Of a stretch of DNA of 64,000 nt, positions 26,838 to 35,302 are shown piece after piece. The notes beneath the pieces were generated by a model that saw only the letters and a program-made list of their open reading frames with translations, searched no databases and had not been told where the DNA came from. The number at the start of each line of letters is the position of its first letter. The stretch's first letter is position 1. The translations under genes were made by a program, and so were the position numbers. Source of the DNA: Pseudovibrio ascidiaceicola (GTDB taxonomy: Bacteria > Pseudomonadota > Alphaproteobacteria > Rhizobiales > Stappiaceae); assembly GCF_900114245.1 (NCBI RefSeq), contig NZ_FOSK01000002.1, positions 62,001 through 126,000 of the forward strand. The letters run 5' to 3'.

Positions 26838-27707
26838 ATGGCAAGCTTAGAAACACTTCTCTCGTTTGTGAATACATGGGAATGCGACGAGAACGACCAT
26901 TTGAACGTGCAGTTTTACTTCTCCAAATTTGAAGAAGCTGACCGTCAATTCAGAATGATGACCGGATTTAGCGAAGCATTGGTTGGTGCGCGCCGTGTTC
27001 GGCACGTGCGTTACCATGCAGAGCTGGTTGCTGCATCCCTGATTACCGTGAAGTCTTATGTGGCCTTTGATGGGCCGCACATGCTCTCTGTTGTGCATGA
27101 AATGATTGAAGGCTCCACCGGGGAAATTTGTGCAACAGCTATCGACGGATATACGCCAAATCCTAGTTCTGCAAAGCAGTTGCGTGCGCGCTTCAAAGAT
27201 GTTGAGGAGAATATCTCCAAGCCAGCTGTCCCGCGCGGTATCTCTCCAAGCCCGTTCTCCGGCAAACCGACCATTGATGATTTACTCAAGAGCGGTGCGC
27301 AGATTACTGGCCGCTCAACAGTTCTGCCACGTCATCTGAATGCTGAACAGAAAGCTGAAGACGCGTTTGCTCTTGCCTGCTTCTCTGATGCAGCAGCACA
27401 TGTGTGGGAGCGGACTCCGATGAACACAGCGTGGCTGGATGAGAATGAATATGGCCGGGTTGCGCTGGAGCAGAAGCTTTCCTGGATCAGCCCGCTGAAG
27501 CTGGGGGATATGGGTCTGGTGATTTCTACGCTGACCAGCGTTCAGGAAAACACCTTTACGATCCGCCATCATTTGTTTGAATCTCGCACCAAGCGTTTGG
27601 CGGCGGTGTGTGATCAGGTGTCTATCAGCATGGATCTGAACAGTCGTAAGACTGTTCCTCTGACCGCAGATTTCCGCACAGCACTGGTCGCCTTACAAAC
27701 ACAGTAA
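26838..27707 (+). CDS. Thioesterase-like protein with two hotdog domains
   Basis: 289 residues from the ATG at 26838. The N-terminal hotdog resembles 4HBT acyl-CoA thioesterases: WECDENDHLNVQFY carries the typical Asp-His-x-Asn start, followed by RVRHVRYHAEL and a central helix. The second half (about 160-289) repeats the fold loosely: LACFSDAAAHVW, then GRVALEQKLSW. Probable hydrolysis of an acyl-CoA; the substrate is unknown. The frame is open to 26787, but an AAAGGG site supports the downstream ATG. A terminator follows. Confidence 0.8.
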   Translation: MASLETLLSFVNTWECDENDHLNVQFYFSKFEEADRQFRMMTGFSEALVGARRVRHVRYHAELVAASLITVKSYVAFDGPHMLSVVHEMIEGSTGEICATAIDGYTPNPSSAKQLRARFKDVEENISKPAVPRGISPSPFSGKPTIDDLLKSGAQITGRSTVLPRHLNAEQKAEDAFALACFSDAAAHVWERTPMNTAWLDENEYGRVALEQKLSWISPLKLGDMGLVISTLTSVQENTFTIRHHLFESRTKRLAAVCDQVSISMDLNSRKTVPLTADFRTALVALQTQ

Positions 27708-27728
27708 GCTTTGCGATCAACGCGTTAA

Positions 27729-27758
27729 GAACCGCCTTCCTTGGAAGGCGGTTTTTTT
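27729..27758 (+). terminator. Intrinsic terminator of the thioesterase gene
   Basis: ACCGCCTTCC / GGAAGGCGGT stem followed by seven T. Confidence 0.9.
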
Positions 27759-27768
27759 ATGCCCGCTG

Positions 27769-28293
27769 TTACTGTGCTGGCTGTTCGTTTTCGGCTTTTT
27801 GGAAATCGTCTTTCATTTCTTCAACAACAGAGAAGAAACGGCGCATGGCGTTCTCGGTGAACTCCAGTGCTTCTTCCAGTTTTTGCTCTTCCTCGTCGCC
27901 GAACCAGCCTTCTTCCTGTTGTTTGGTGATGGAGAGGTCGAGGCCTGCTTCGGGTTTGATTGCGGCGATGCTGGCGTCTTCGGTCAGGGTAGCAAGTGCC
28001 TCTGAGATGCGTCTAAGTTCCTGACGCATCTTGTCATTTTCTGCTTCCAGACGGGTAATTTCGTCCTCGTAGACCATGATGCCGTCGAGGGAGGGCTGGC
28101 AGACGAGTTTTTCGGCCTTGGTGGCGCAGAGTGAGACTATCCCCGTGCGGGTATCGAGGCGAACCAGCCCTTTATCCGTCTGCTGCATTTCAAAGCGAAC
28201 GGGCACATCCTGCTCAGTTTGGGCAAATGCGCTTTGTCCGCTCATCGCAAAGATGACCGCGAGAATTCCACTGGCCAGATAAGACTGTTTCAC
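27769..28293 (-). CDS. Secreted hypothetical protein with coiled coil
   Basis: About 174 residues from a GTG at 28293, which has GGGAAG upstream and gives a clean signal peptide (basic start, hydrophobic core LASGILAVIFAM, cleavage after SAFA). A TTG at 28317 would lengthen it by eight residues. The mature part has a beta-like segment with two Cys (about 56 and 65), a coiled coil (about 80-105) and an acidic Glu-rich C-terminus. Probably periplasmic. Function unknown. Confidence 0.75.
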   Translation of the reverse strand: MKQSYLASGILAVIFAMSGQSAFAQTEQDVPVRFEMQQTDKGLVRLDTRTGIVSLCATKAEKLVCQPSLDGIMVYEDEITRLEAENDKMRQELRRISEALATLTEDASIAAIKPEAGLDLSITKQQEEGWFGDEEEQKLEEALEFTENAMRRFFSVVEEMKDDFQKAENEQPAQ

Positions 28294-28436
28294 GATTTCT
28301 TCCCATCTCTGTTTCAAATCAACGATTTAGAGCAGCTGGAGATTGCAGCGCCATACCTGCTGGCAGATATGGCTTTCAGTTTAGCAGCAATCAGAGCGCC
28401 TTGACCATCCGATCAGACATAGGTGTGAAATGGGGA

Positions 28437-29060
28437 CTACTCGAGGCTTTGATAAGGGCCGCGGCCACTTTTCAACGCATCTTCCAGCAGGTCAAGACGG
28501 TCTTGTCCCCAAAATGGCTCGGAGTTGAGCAGGTAGGTTGGTGAACCGACGGCATTTGCCGTTTCAGCCATGCGGGAGTTGACGGTGTAGGCTTCCAGCA
28601 TCTCATCAGACTTTCCAGCTGCGATGAGGTTATCCGCGTCCAGACCGAGTTCATTCAGGATGGCTGTCAGGACGTTTTCATCGGCTGCGTTCAGGTCTTT
28701 TTGCCAGACAGCTTCGAAGACTTTCTGGGAATAAGTGCCAACCGGGCCGCCCTGCTCCTGCAGACGAATTGCGATGGAATCTGCCAGTGCGATGTCCGTC
28801 GGGAAATGGGCTGGCTTGTAGCTCATTGAAACGCCGCGCTTTTCTGCCCAGCGCTGGAGTTCAATAAACCGATACTTCTGGCGGGCCGGATGGCGTTTGC
28901 CCAGAGGCAGTCCGCCCGTCAGCGGGAACAAGACGGCAAGATTGACTGGCCGAAAAGTTACTGTGACATCATATTTATCCGCGATGCGCAGAAATTCCTG
29001 ATGGCCCAGATACGCCCATGGTGACAGGTGCGTATAGAAGTAATCGATCTGTGCAGTCAT
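28437..29060 (-). CDS. 2-hydroxychromene-2-carboxylate isomerase / DsbA-fold protein
   Basis: 207 residues with a DSBA-like thioredoxin fold of the HCCA isomerase/kappa-GST family. The start DYFYTHLSPWAYLGH places Ser13 where the glutathione-binding Ser sits; no CxxC is present, so it is not a disulphide oxidase. The C-terminal VGSPTYLLNSEPFWGQDRLDLLEDAL is the family signature with the cis-Pro. Members act in aromatic degradation or glutathione-dependent isomerisation; no pathway neighbours are seen here. The ATG follows GGGGAA. Confidence 0.87.
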   Translation of the reverse strand: MTAQIDYFYTHLSPWAYLGHQEFLRIADKYDVTVTFRPVNLAVLFPLTGGLPLGKRHPARQKYRFIELQRWAEKRGVSMSYKPAHFPTDIALADSIAIRLQEQGGPVGTYSQKVFEAVWQKDLNAADENVLTAILNELGLDADNLIAAGKSDEMLEAYTVNSRMAETANAVGSPTYLLNSEPFWGQDRLDLLEDALKSGRGPYQSLE

Positions 29061-29299
29061 GATTGTTCCCCAATGTATACACTCAGTCTATCCTCTTGCA
29101 AAAACAGACAGATTTCAATGAGAAAGCCCTGCGCGGGCGTTCACAAAAACGCGCAGACCGTATGAGCAGCTATAAAGATTTGTTTTTGTGGGAGTTTATG
29201 CAAAATGCAGCCCATTTCGAACGGGATGAGGTCGTCAAAACCCCTTTGCGTTCTTTTGTGCGTTGGTTTGCGTTAAAGGCGTTCTTTGTGCGTTGGATA

Positions 29300-29333
29300 C
29301 AAAAAAGCCCCCAAACTTCGCAGTCGGGAGCTT
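29300..29333 (-). terminator. Terminator of the NTF2-like gene
   Basis: On the minus strand an imperfect stem (AGCTCCC... pairing with ...GGGGGCT through two G-U wobbles) is followed by TTTTTT. It lies 28 bases after the stop of the 29361-29753 gene. Confidence 0.6.
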
Positions 29334-29360
29334 CATTCTTCATTGCTGAGCCAAATTCAA

Positions 29361-29753
29361 TCAGGCAGGCTCGTTCACGATGCTTGCAATCTTCCACCGG
29401 CCTTCGATGTTGATGAGCAGGTAGTGGCAGGTGAAATCGAAGACCGCTTCGCCTTCGTCATCTTCCTGCTGCCAGTCGAGGCTGACGCTCGCGGTAGAGC
29501 CGGAGATGTGAGAGGACACCACTTCGTAGATGGAAGAGGTTACATAATGCTCGCGGTGCACTTCAAGGAGTGCTTCGATGTTCTCGCAAAGCTCAGCCTT
29601 GTCGTTGAAGACATGGCCTTCTTCCAGCTGCCAGATTACACAGGGAAACGCGAAGCAATCTGCAATCAGCCCGGCGTCATAATCCTCATAGGCATCTGCA
29701 TAGCTATCAAACAACTCGGAGAGCATTAGTTCTGTTTCGTCCTGAACACTCAT
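29361..29753 (-). CDS. NTF2/SnoaL-like domain protein
   Basis: 130 residues. The pattern of an N-terminal helix pair (LMLSELFDSYADAYEDYDAGLIADCF), FPCVIW, and a curved beta sheet ending GRWKIASIVNE matches the DUF4440/SnoaL NTF2-like fold. No catalytic set can be assigned. GGGG lies upstream of the ATG. It is a stand-alone gene with its own terminator. Confidence 0.78.
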   Translation of the reverse strand: MSVQDETELMLSELFDSYADAYEDYDAGLIADCFAFPCVIWQLEEGHVFNDKAELCENIEALLEVHREHYVTSSIYEVVSSHISGSTASVSLDWQQEDDEGEAVFDFTCHYLLINIEGRWKIASIVNEPA

Positions 29754-30103
29754 AGTGACTGCCCCTTTTCCCAGCTTATTGATGTGCCAGCATTTTTCAC
29801 GAAGGTAAGGCTTCTGGAGCCCGTTTTCCCTTATATGCCGTGGATAGGGCTCAGTTTGCCAGTCCTTTTTTCAGAAGGAAACAAATTTCATGGGTATTTT
29901 CCGCTTTTTGTGCCGATATCCCGACCACCTCACAGAATAAATCTCATGGTTTGACACCAATGGGTTGAGTGAGATCGGTTTATCCCCCTCCCTTCTCCTC
30001 TTTGCTAAAATGTTCTTGGTTTGCCCCATTTCTGATTGGCACATGTGATCATTGGTGGCAAAGTGCGCTCAACTGTTTTCAGGATCGGACCTTTTCGTCG
30101 TTT
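29754..30103. other. Intergenic region upstream of lhr
   Basis: Divergent promoter region of the NTF2-like gene and the lhr-pdeM operon. An open frame extends upstream of lhr to 29969 but encodes no family-like sequence. I looked for the alphaproteobacterial SOS box GTTC-N7-GTTC and found only a half match. Confidence 0.4.
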
Positions 30104-32632
30104 ATGACAGATACCTCTCACCTTCCCTCAGTCTTTGACGATTGGTTTGGCAGCCGTGGTTGGGCACCGCGTGCCCACCAGCTGGAACTGTTTGACAAGG
30201 TGACCTCTGGCAATTCCGCCCTTCTGATCGCTCCAACCGGTGGCGGTAAGACACTGGCGGGCTTTTTACCCTCGCTGGTGGACCTGCATCAAAAACGTGA
30301 GGTGGACAAGCGCAAGGCCGGAGAAGCGAAGGCTGCTGGAACAGGCGGTCTGCACACGCTTTACATGTCTCCCCTCAAAGCTCTGGCGACGGATATTCAC
30401 CGGAACCTTGAGGTGCCAATTGAGGAGATGGGGCTTTCCATCAAGCTGGAGACACGCTCCGGCGATACGCCCAGCCACAAGAAGCAGCGCCAGAAACGTC
30501 TTCCACCCGATATTTTGCTGACTACACCAGAGCAAATCTCGCTTCTGCTTTCTGACAAGAATGCCGAGCGGCTGTTTGCTGATCTGCACTACGTCATTTT
30601 GGATGAGTTGCACGAGCTGGTGACATCCAAGCGCGGGGATCTGCTTGCACTGGCTCTGACCCGCTTGCGCAAGCTGGCGCCTAACCTGCGCTGTATCGGG
30701 CTTTCGGCCACAATTGCTCACCCTGATGATCTGCGCGCCTATCTGGTAGAGCAACCTCTGTCACAAGACGTTCGCCATGCTGAGATTGTGCAGGCCAAAG
30801 GTGGAGCCAAGCCTCATATCACCATTTTAGAAACGCAGGAGCGTCTTCCATGGTCTGGTCATTCCTGCATCTATGCTTTGCCGGAGATCTACGAGGAGAT
30901 TAAAGCCCACAACACTACGCTGGTGTTTGTAAACACGCGCTCACAAGCAGAGCGGTTGTTTCAGGAACTTTGGCGCATCAATGAGGATACGCTGCCCATT
31001 GCGCTTCACCATGGTTCGCTGGATGTGGGGCAACGCCGCAAGGTGGAAGCGCATATGGCCGCGGGCCAGCTGAAAGCTGTGGTGTGTACCTCCTCGCTGG
31101 ATCTGGGCATCGACTGGGGCGATATCGATCTGGTGATTAATGTGGGTGCTCCTAAAGGAGCAAGCCGACTGGCACAGCGCATCGGGCGCGCCAATCACCG
31201 CATGAATGAAGCCTCCAAGGCCATTTTGGTACCCTCCAACCGGTTTGAGGTGTTGGAATGTCAGGCAGCCCTGGAAGCCTCTGAAGCAGGAGAGCAAGAT
31301 ACCCCTCCTCTTCGTGAGGGCGGGCTGGATGTTTTGGCCCAGCACATTATGTGCGTTGCCTGTGCTGCGCCGTTTGAGCCTGAACAGCTTTATGAAGAGG
31401 TGATCAGCAGTCAGTCCTACAGGCATCTGGGTTATGATCTGTTTGTAAAAGCTGTAGAGTTTGTGGCAACTGGTGGCTATGCCCTGAAAGCCTATGACAG
31501 ATACGCCAAGTTGCGCCCAACCAAAGAGGGCTTGTTTCGCGTATCCCACCCACAGTTTGCCCAGCAGTATCGCCTGAACTCCGGCACAATTTTAGATGCA
31601 GCAACCCTTAAAGTACGACAGGTGAAACCACGGGGAGCCAACAGCAAGCGGCCTCTTGGGTTTGGCGGCAAGATGCTGGGAGAGATTGAAGAGTGGTTTA
31701 TTGAACAGCTTGCTGTTGGTGACACCTTTGTGTTTGCTGGTCAGGTGCTGAAGTTTGAGGGCCTTAAGGAGAGCGAGGCCTATGTATCTCGCAGCGCTTC
31801 ACAAGACCCGAAGATCCCAAGTTATCAGGGGGGTAAGTTTCCGCTCAGCACCTATCTTGCTGAAGGTGTACGCAACTTTGCCTCTGATCCAAACAGTTGG
31901 TCTTCTTTGCCAGGTCAGGTTCGTGAATGGTTGGAATTACAAAAAGAGAAATCACAGTTACCAGATTATGAACGTCTTCTGGTAGAGACCTTTCCGCGGA
32001 ACGATAAGCACTACCTTGTGTGCTACCCGTTTGAAGGCAGATTGGCTCACCAAACGCTGGGAATGCTGCTGACACGCCGTCTTGAGCGCGCTGGTCTGCA
32101 TCCTCTGGGGTTTGTGGCAACTGAGTATTCACTGGCCCTGTGGGGGCTGACAGATCTGGGTACCGCCATCAAAAGCGGGCGCCTGCAACTGGATGAACTG
32201 TTCGAAGAAGATATGCTTGGTGATGACCTTGAAGCGTGGCTTGCTGAAAGTAGTTTGATGAAACGTACCTTTAGAAATTGCGCTATGATCTCTGGTCTTG
32301 TAGAGCGAAGGCACCCTGGCAAAGAGAAAACCGGGCGGCAGATAACTATAAATACGGATCTTATTTATAACGTACTGCACGAACACGAGCCCGATCACCT
32401 GCTTTTACAAGCAACTTGGACGGATGCCGCTACAGGACTTCTGGATATCTCTCGGTTAGGTCACTTTCTTTCTCGTATCGACAAAAGAATCACGCATAGT
32501 GCTTTGGGTCGCGTTTCCCCTTTGGCTGTTCCGGTTCTTCTTGAAATTGGAAAAGAGCCTATCTTCGGAAGTGCGACTGAAGAACTGCTGGCGGACGCAG
32601 CAGATGATTTAATACTGGAGGCCCAATTGTGA
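30104..32632 (+). CDS. Ligase-associated DNA damage response DEXH-box helicase (Lhr-like)
   Basis: 842-residue SF2 helicase. Walker A is APTGGGKT (Lys49), the DEXH box is VILDELHEL, motif III is GLSATIAHP, and motif VI is AQRIGRANHR. It is followed by the Lhr-type winged-helix and C-terminal domains (LNSGTILDA, GEIEEWFIEQL, GDTFVFAG). This is the bacterial 'ligase-associated' Lhr branch that usually sits with an ATP-dependent DNA ligase, an MBL-fold exonuclease and PdeM. Only PdeM is adjacent here (GTGA overlap). The ATG at 30104 matches the family N-terminus (FDDWFGSRGWAPRAHQ). Confidence 0.93.
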   Translation: MTDTSHLPSVFDDWFGSRGWAPRAHQLELFDKVTSGNSALLIAPTGGGKTLAGFLPSLVDLHQKREVDKRKAGEAKAAGTGGLHTLYMSPLKALATDIHRNLEVPIEEMGLSIKLETRSGDTPSHKKQRQKRLPPDILLTTPEQISLLLSDKNAERLFADLHYVILDELHELVTSKRGDLLALALTRLRKLAPNLRCIGLSATIAHPDDLRAYLVEQPLSQDVRHAEIVQAKGGAKPHITILETQERLPWSGHSCIYALPEIYEEIKAHNTTLVFVNTRSQAERLFQELWRINEDTLPIALHHGSLDVGQRRKVEAHMAAGQLKAVVCTSSLDLGIDWGDIDLVINVGAPKGASRLAQRIGRANHRMNEASKAILVPSNRFEVLECQAALEASEAGEQDTPPLREGGLDVLAQHIMCVACAAPFEPEQLYEEVISSQSYRHLGYDLFVKAVEFVATGGYALKAYDRYAKLRPTKEGLFRVSHPQFAQQYRLNSGTILDAATLKVRQVKPRGANSKRPLGFGGKMLGEIEEWFIEQLAVGDTFVFAGQVLKFEGLKESEAYVSRSASQDPKIPSYQGGKFPLSTYLAEGVRNFASDPNSWSSLPGQVREWLELQKEKSQLPDYERLLVETFPRNDKHYLVCYPFEGRLAHQTLGMLLTRRLERAGLHPLGFVATEYSLALWGLTDLGTAIKSGRLQLDELFEEDMLGDDLEAWLAESSLMKRTFRNCAMISGLVERRHPGKEKTGRQITINTDLIYNVLHEHEPDHLLLQATWTDAATGLLDISRLGHFLSRIDKRITHSALGRVSPLAVPVLLEIGKEPIFGSATEELLADAADDLILEAQL

Positions 32633-33372
32633 GACTTAACAGTCAGTTGCAGCCACGAGTAGAACCGAGTTATCGTCAACCTATTCCTGTATGCCATGAC
32701 TTGTCTCTCGCAAGAGAACTTGTTGGCCTTCACGACAGTGGAGCCCTATGGTGGCCAGAAGAGCGGACCCTTGTGGTTTCCGATCTCCATCTGGAAAAAG
32801 CAGCCAGCATTGCCAAGAGCAAAGGCCTGATGCTGCCTCCTTATGATACAGCTACCACACTGGAAAAGCTCTCCGCCCTGATCGATCTGTTCGATCCGCG
32901 CCGCGTGATCTGCCTTGGTGACAGTTTCCACGACTGCGAAAGCTCCGAGCGCATGCCAGCAGCGTATCTTGCCATGTTGGCAACCATGCAGCTGGGGCGT
33001 GAGTGGATCTGGATCACCGGCAACCATGACCCTGAGATTGCCGGACACATTTGCGGTGAGCGCTATGAAGAGCTGTCCATCAAATCCCTCAGTTTCCGGC
33101 ATGAGCCGATTGAAGGCGCCGAGCGCGGCGAAATTTGCGGGCATTTGCATCCAGCAGCCAAAGTGCGCCGCATGGGCCGTACTATTCGCAGAGCCTGTTT
33201 TGCGACCAATGGCAACCGCCTTGTGCTGCCAGCGTTTGGCGCGCTTACAGGTGGCCTGAATGTGATGGACAGAGCTTTTTCTGATGTGTTTGCCGAGAAG
33301 CGGTTCTCGGTGTTCATGCTGGGCAACGGGCGATTGTTCCCATTCACTGCCTCTAAGCTCCTAAGCGAATAA
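32629..33372 (+). CDS. pdeM: Ligase-associated DNA damage response endonuclease PdeM
   Basis: 247-residue calcineurin-like metallophosphoesterase. Metal ligands are visible in order: SDLHLEKAA (Asp52, His54), GDSFHD (Asp98), GNHDP (Asn132, His133) and GHLHPAAK (His172, His174). The family acts with Lhr in DNA repair. The GTG start overlaps the lhr stop, so the two are translationally coupled. The terminator lies directly downstream. Confidence 0.93.
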   Translation: MRLNSQLQPRVEPSYRQPIPVCHDLSLARELVGLHDSGALWWPEERTLVVSDLHLEKAASIAKSKGLMLPPYDTATTLEKLSALIDLFDPRRVICLGDSFHDCESSERMPAAYLAMLATMQLGREWIWITGNHDPEIAGHICGERYEELSIKSLSFRHEPIEGAERGEICGHLHPAAKVRRMGRTIRRACFATNGNRLVLPAFGALTGGLNVMDRAFSDVFAEKRFSVFMLGNGRLFPFTASKLLSE

Positions 33373-33375
33373 CAA

Positions 33376-33408
33376 AAAAGGCCCTTCTGATTTGAGGGCC
33401 TTTTCTTT
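33376..33408. terminator. Terminator after pdeM
   Basis: AAAAGGCCCT / AGGGCCTTTT stem with a 9-base loop and T-rich tail on the plus strand; the A-run on the left lets it work for the convergent minus-strand gene as well. Confidence 0.85.
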
Positions 33409-33433
33409 TATCTGTACGTCAGAACTTTACTTC

Positions 33434-34219
33434 CTAATCTTTCTTGAAGATCACGCCTGCGAGCCAACCGGTGAACAGAGCCAGAATAATGGCCAGTGCG
33501 CCGTAGACTGCCGGATGTTGCCGGGACAGGTTGAACGTCACCTGCTCAAAGCCTGTTTTCGCCACGGTCAGCACTTGCTCCTGCTGGTCCAGCAGCACGC
33601 CGCCGCTGAAGAGAAAGGTCGTGACCTTGTAGTCGCCCGTCGGGATTGTGGCTGGAAGGTCCACTGTGGTGGAGAACAGGGTTGGGCTCAGGAAGTTGAT
33701 GGACTTGGACATCTGCGAGTAAAGGCCGTTCTGAACACGAGAGCGCAGAAACGCTGCCTTGAATGCATTGCGCTCTAACGCTGGCGCGCGGGTGCCCAAG
33801 GCTGCAAGCGGCAAGTGTTCCAGGCCAATGCGGTACTGTTTGAGCCAGTCGTCTGATGCGATGTTGCGCAGGTCATCGGTTGCGTGGACGGCGTAGAAAC
33901 TTGGGACAGCGATATAGGTTTGCGAGGTGGCGTTGATCCAGAGGCCAACGATACGGTCCTTGCGCCATGTGGTGACGCGCTCCAGCGGACCTTCCACAAC
34001 GACAACCACATCCTGATTACCGGTTCTGGAGACGGTTTCTGCGTCTCGCGCAATCTCTCCGTAAACAAGAATCTCCGTTCCGGTGAAGTTGGAGGTGATG
34101 GCCACGTGAGAGGATGAGACGGCAGACACGAGCTTTTCAGCCAGAGCGGGCGCCCCAGAGATGAGTGCCAGAAAGAAGACCGTCAGCAGCGTTGTGAGTG
34201 AGTGCATCGCTTGTCTCAT
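33434..34219 (-). CDS. TIGR02186 family membrane protein
   Basis: 261 residues: signal peptide (hydrophobic core about 8-24, cleavage after ALA), a periplasmic beta-rich domain, and a C-terminal membrane helix (about 234-255, VYGALAIILALFTGWLAGVIF) ending in a basic tail. Proteins of this family are found next to TauE/SafE-type exporters in alphaproteobacteria, as here. The start overlaps the exporter stop (ATGA), so the two proteins probably form one system. The biochemical role is not known. Confidence 0.87.
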   Translation of the reverse strand: MRQAMHSLTTLLTVFFLALISGAPALAEKLVSAVSSSHVAITSNFTGTEILVYGEIARDAETVSRTGNQDVVVVVEGPLERVTTWRKDRIVGLWINATSQTYIAVPSFYAVHATDDLRNIASDDWLKQYRIGLEHLPLAALGTRAPALERNAFKAAFLRSRVQNGLYSQMSKSINFLSPTLFSTTVDLPATIPTGDYKVTTFLFSGGVLLDQQEQVLTVAKTGFEQVTFNLSRQHPAVYGALAIILALFTGWLAGVIFKKD

Positions 34220-35163
34220 TTGACAGGCTCCTCAATCACGCTGACGGAATAGAGGTCTTCCGGTTCTACAATAAGGTTGAACGCAAAGCGCAGGCCGACG
34301 AGCAGCACCAGCAGGCCGAGGCCGAGGCGCAGGTGCTCACCGCGCATGCCCTGCCCCACTTGAGCGCCGAACTGGGCGCCAATCACGCCGCCGATCATGA
34401 GCGTCAGGGCGAGCACGATATCAACGGACTGGGTGTTGATGGCATGCAGGAAGGTTGCCACAGCCATAGTGCCGAGGATTTGCAGCAGCGAGGTGCCGAT
34501 GACGATGTTGGCCGGTACACGCAGCAGGTAGATGAGCGCTGGTACCATCATGAAGCCGCCACCGATGCCGAGAACGGAGCCGAGGAACCCGATGGAGCTG
34601 CCGATGCCGAAGATCGGGATGACGCTCACATAGAGTTTGGACCTGCGGAAGCGGACCTTGAACGGCAGGCCATGCACCCAGTTGTGTTGTCCGGGTTTGC
34701 GGCCAGCAGGTGCTTTCCCGCTTTTGCGGCGCATGATGGCCTTCATGGATTCACCCAGCATCAGCACGCCGATGGTGCCGAGGAAGGTGACATAGGCCAG
34801 CGAGATCACCAGATCCAGCTGCCCGAGGCTGCGCAGGATGCCGAAGATCCAGACACCGATTGCCGAGCCCACAATACCAGAACACAGCAGAACTCCAGCG
34901 AGTTTGAAGTCAATGCCCGCTTTGCGCCAGTATGACAGCACACCAGAAGCCGAAGAAGCAACGATCTGTGTGGTGACGGTTGCAACGGAGACGGCTGGCG
35001 GAATTCCGGAGAAAATGAGCAGTGGCGTGAGCAGGAATCCGCCGCCAATGCCGAAAAGCCCTGAGAGGAACCCGACGGTTCCGCCCATGGCGAAGATCAT
35101 GAAGACATTAATCGGCAGTTCTGCGATGGGTAGATAGATCTGCAAAATGGCACCGCGGGTCAC
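34216..35163 (-). CDS. TauE/SafE family sulfite/anion exporter
   Basis: 315 residues with eight or nine membrane helices in two repeats, each opening with a Gly-rich block (GFLSGLFGIGGGFLLTPLLIF and GSVLGIGGGFMMVPALIYL), the TauE/SafE signature. The family exports sulfite, sulfoacetate or other organic anions; the substrate is unknown here. The GTG at 35163 is taken as the start; a TTG six codons in (LQIYLPIAE) is also possible because family members often start there. Coupled to the TIGR02186 gene. Confidence 0.88.
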   Translation of the reverse strand: MTRGAILQIYLPIAELPINVFMIFAMGGTVGFLSGLFGIGGGFLLTPLLIFSGIPPAVSVATVTTQIVASSASGVLSYWRKAGIDFKLAGVLLCSGIVGSAIGVWIFGILRSLGQLDLVISLAYVTFLGTIGVLMLGESMKAIMRRKSGKAPAGRKPGQHNWVHGLPFKVRFRRSKLYVSVIPIFGIGSSIGFLGSVLGIGGGFMMVPALIYLLRVPANIVIGTSLLQILGTMAVATFLHAINTQSVDIVLALTLMIGGVIGAQFGAQVGQGMRGEHLRLGLGLLVLLVGLRFAFNLIVEPEDLYSVSVIEEPVK

Positions 35164-35302
35164 TCAGATGACCTGACAGTGCGCCCCGAGTCACCTTTTA
35201 TCCAACAACATTGTAGAGTGTTAAGCGCCATTCCGGACGCTCTGTCAATCTACGCGGAGCAGCAAGTGCAAATCTAACCAGAAATCCCCTAGTAACGTGA
35301 AA

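Noticed and set aside
29981-30103. N-terminal extension of the lhr helicase
   Set aside because: The conserved helicase N-terminus starts at the ATG at 30104; the upstream part is not family-like.
34198-34935. 245-codon plus-strand frame with Glu/His/Ala-rich product
   Set aside because: Mirror of the TauE exporter codons; biased composition and no ribosome site.
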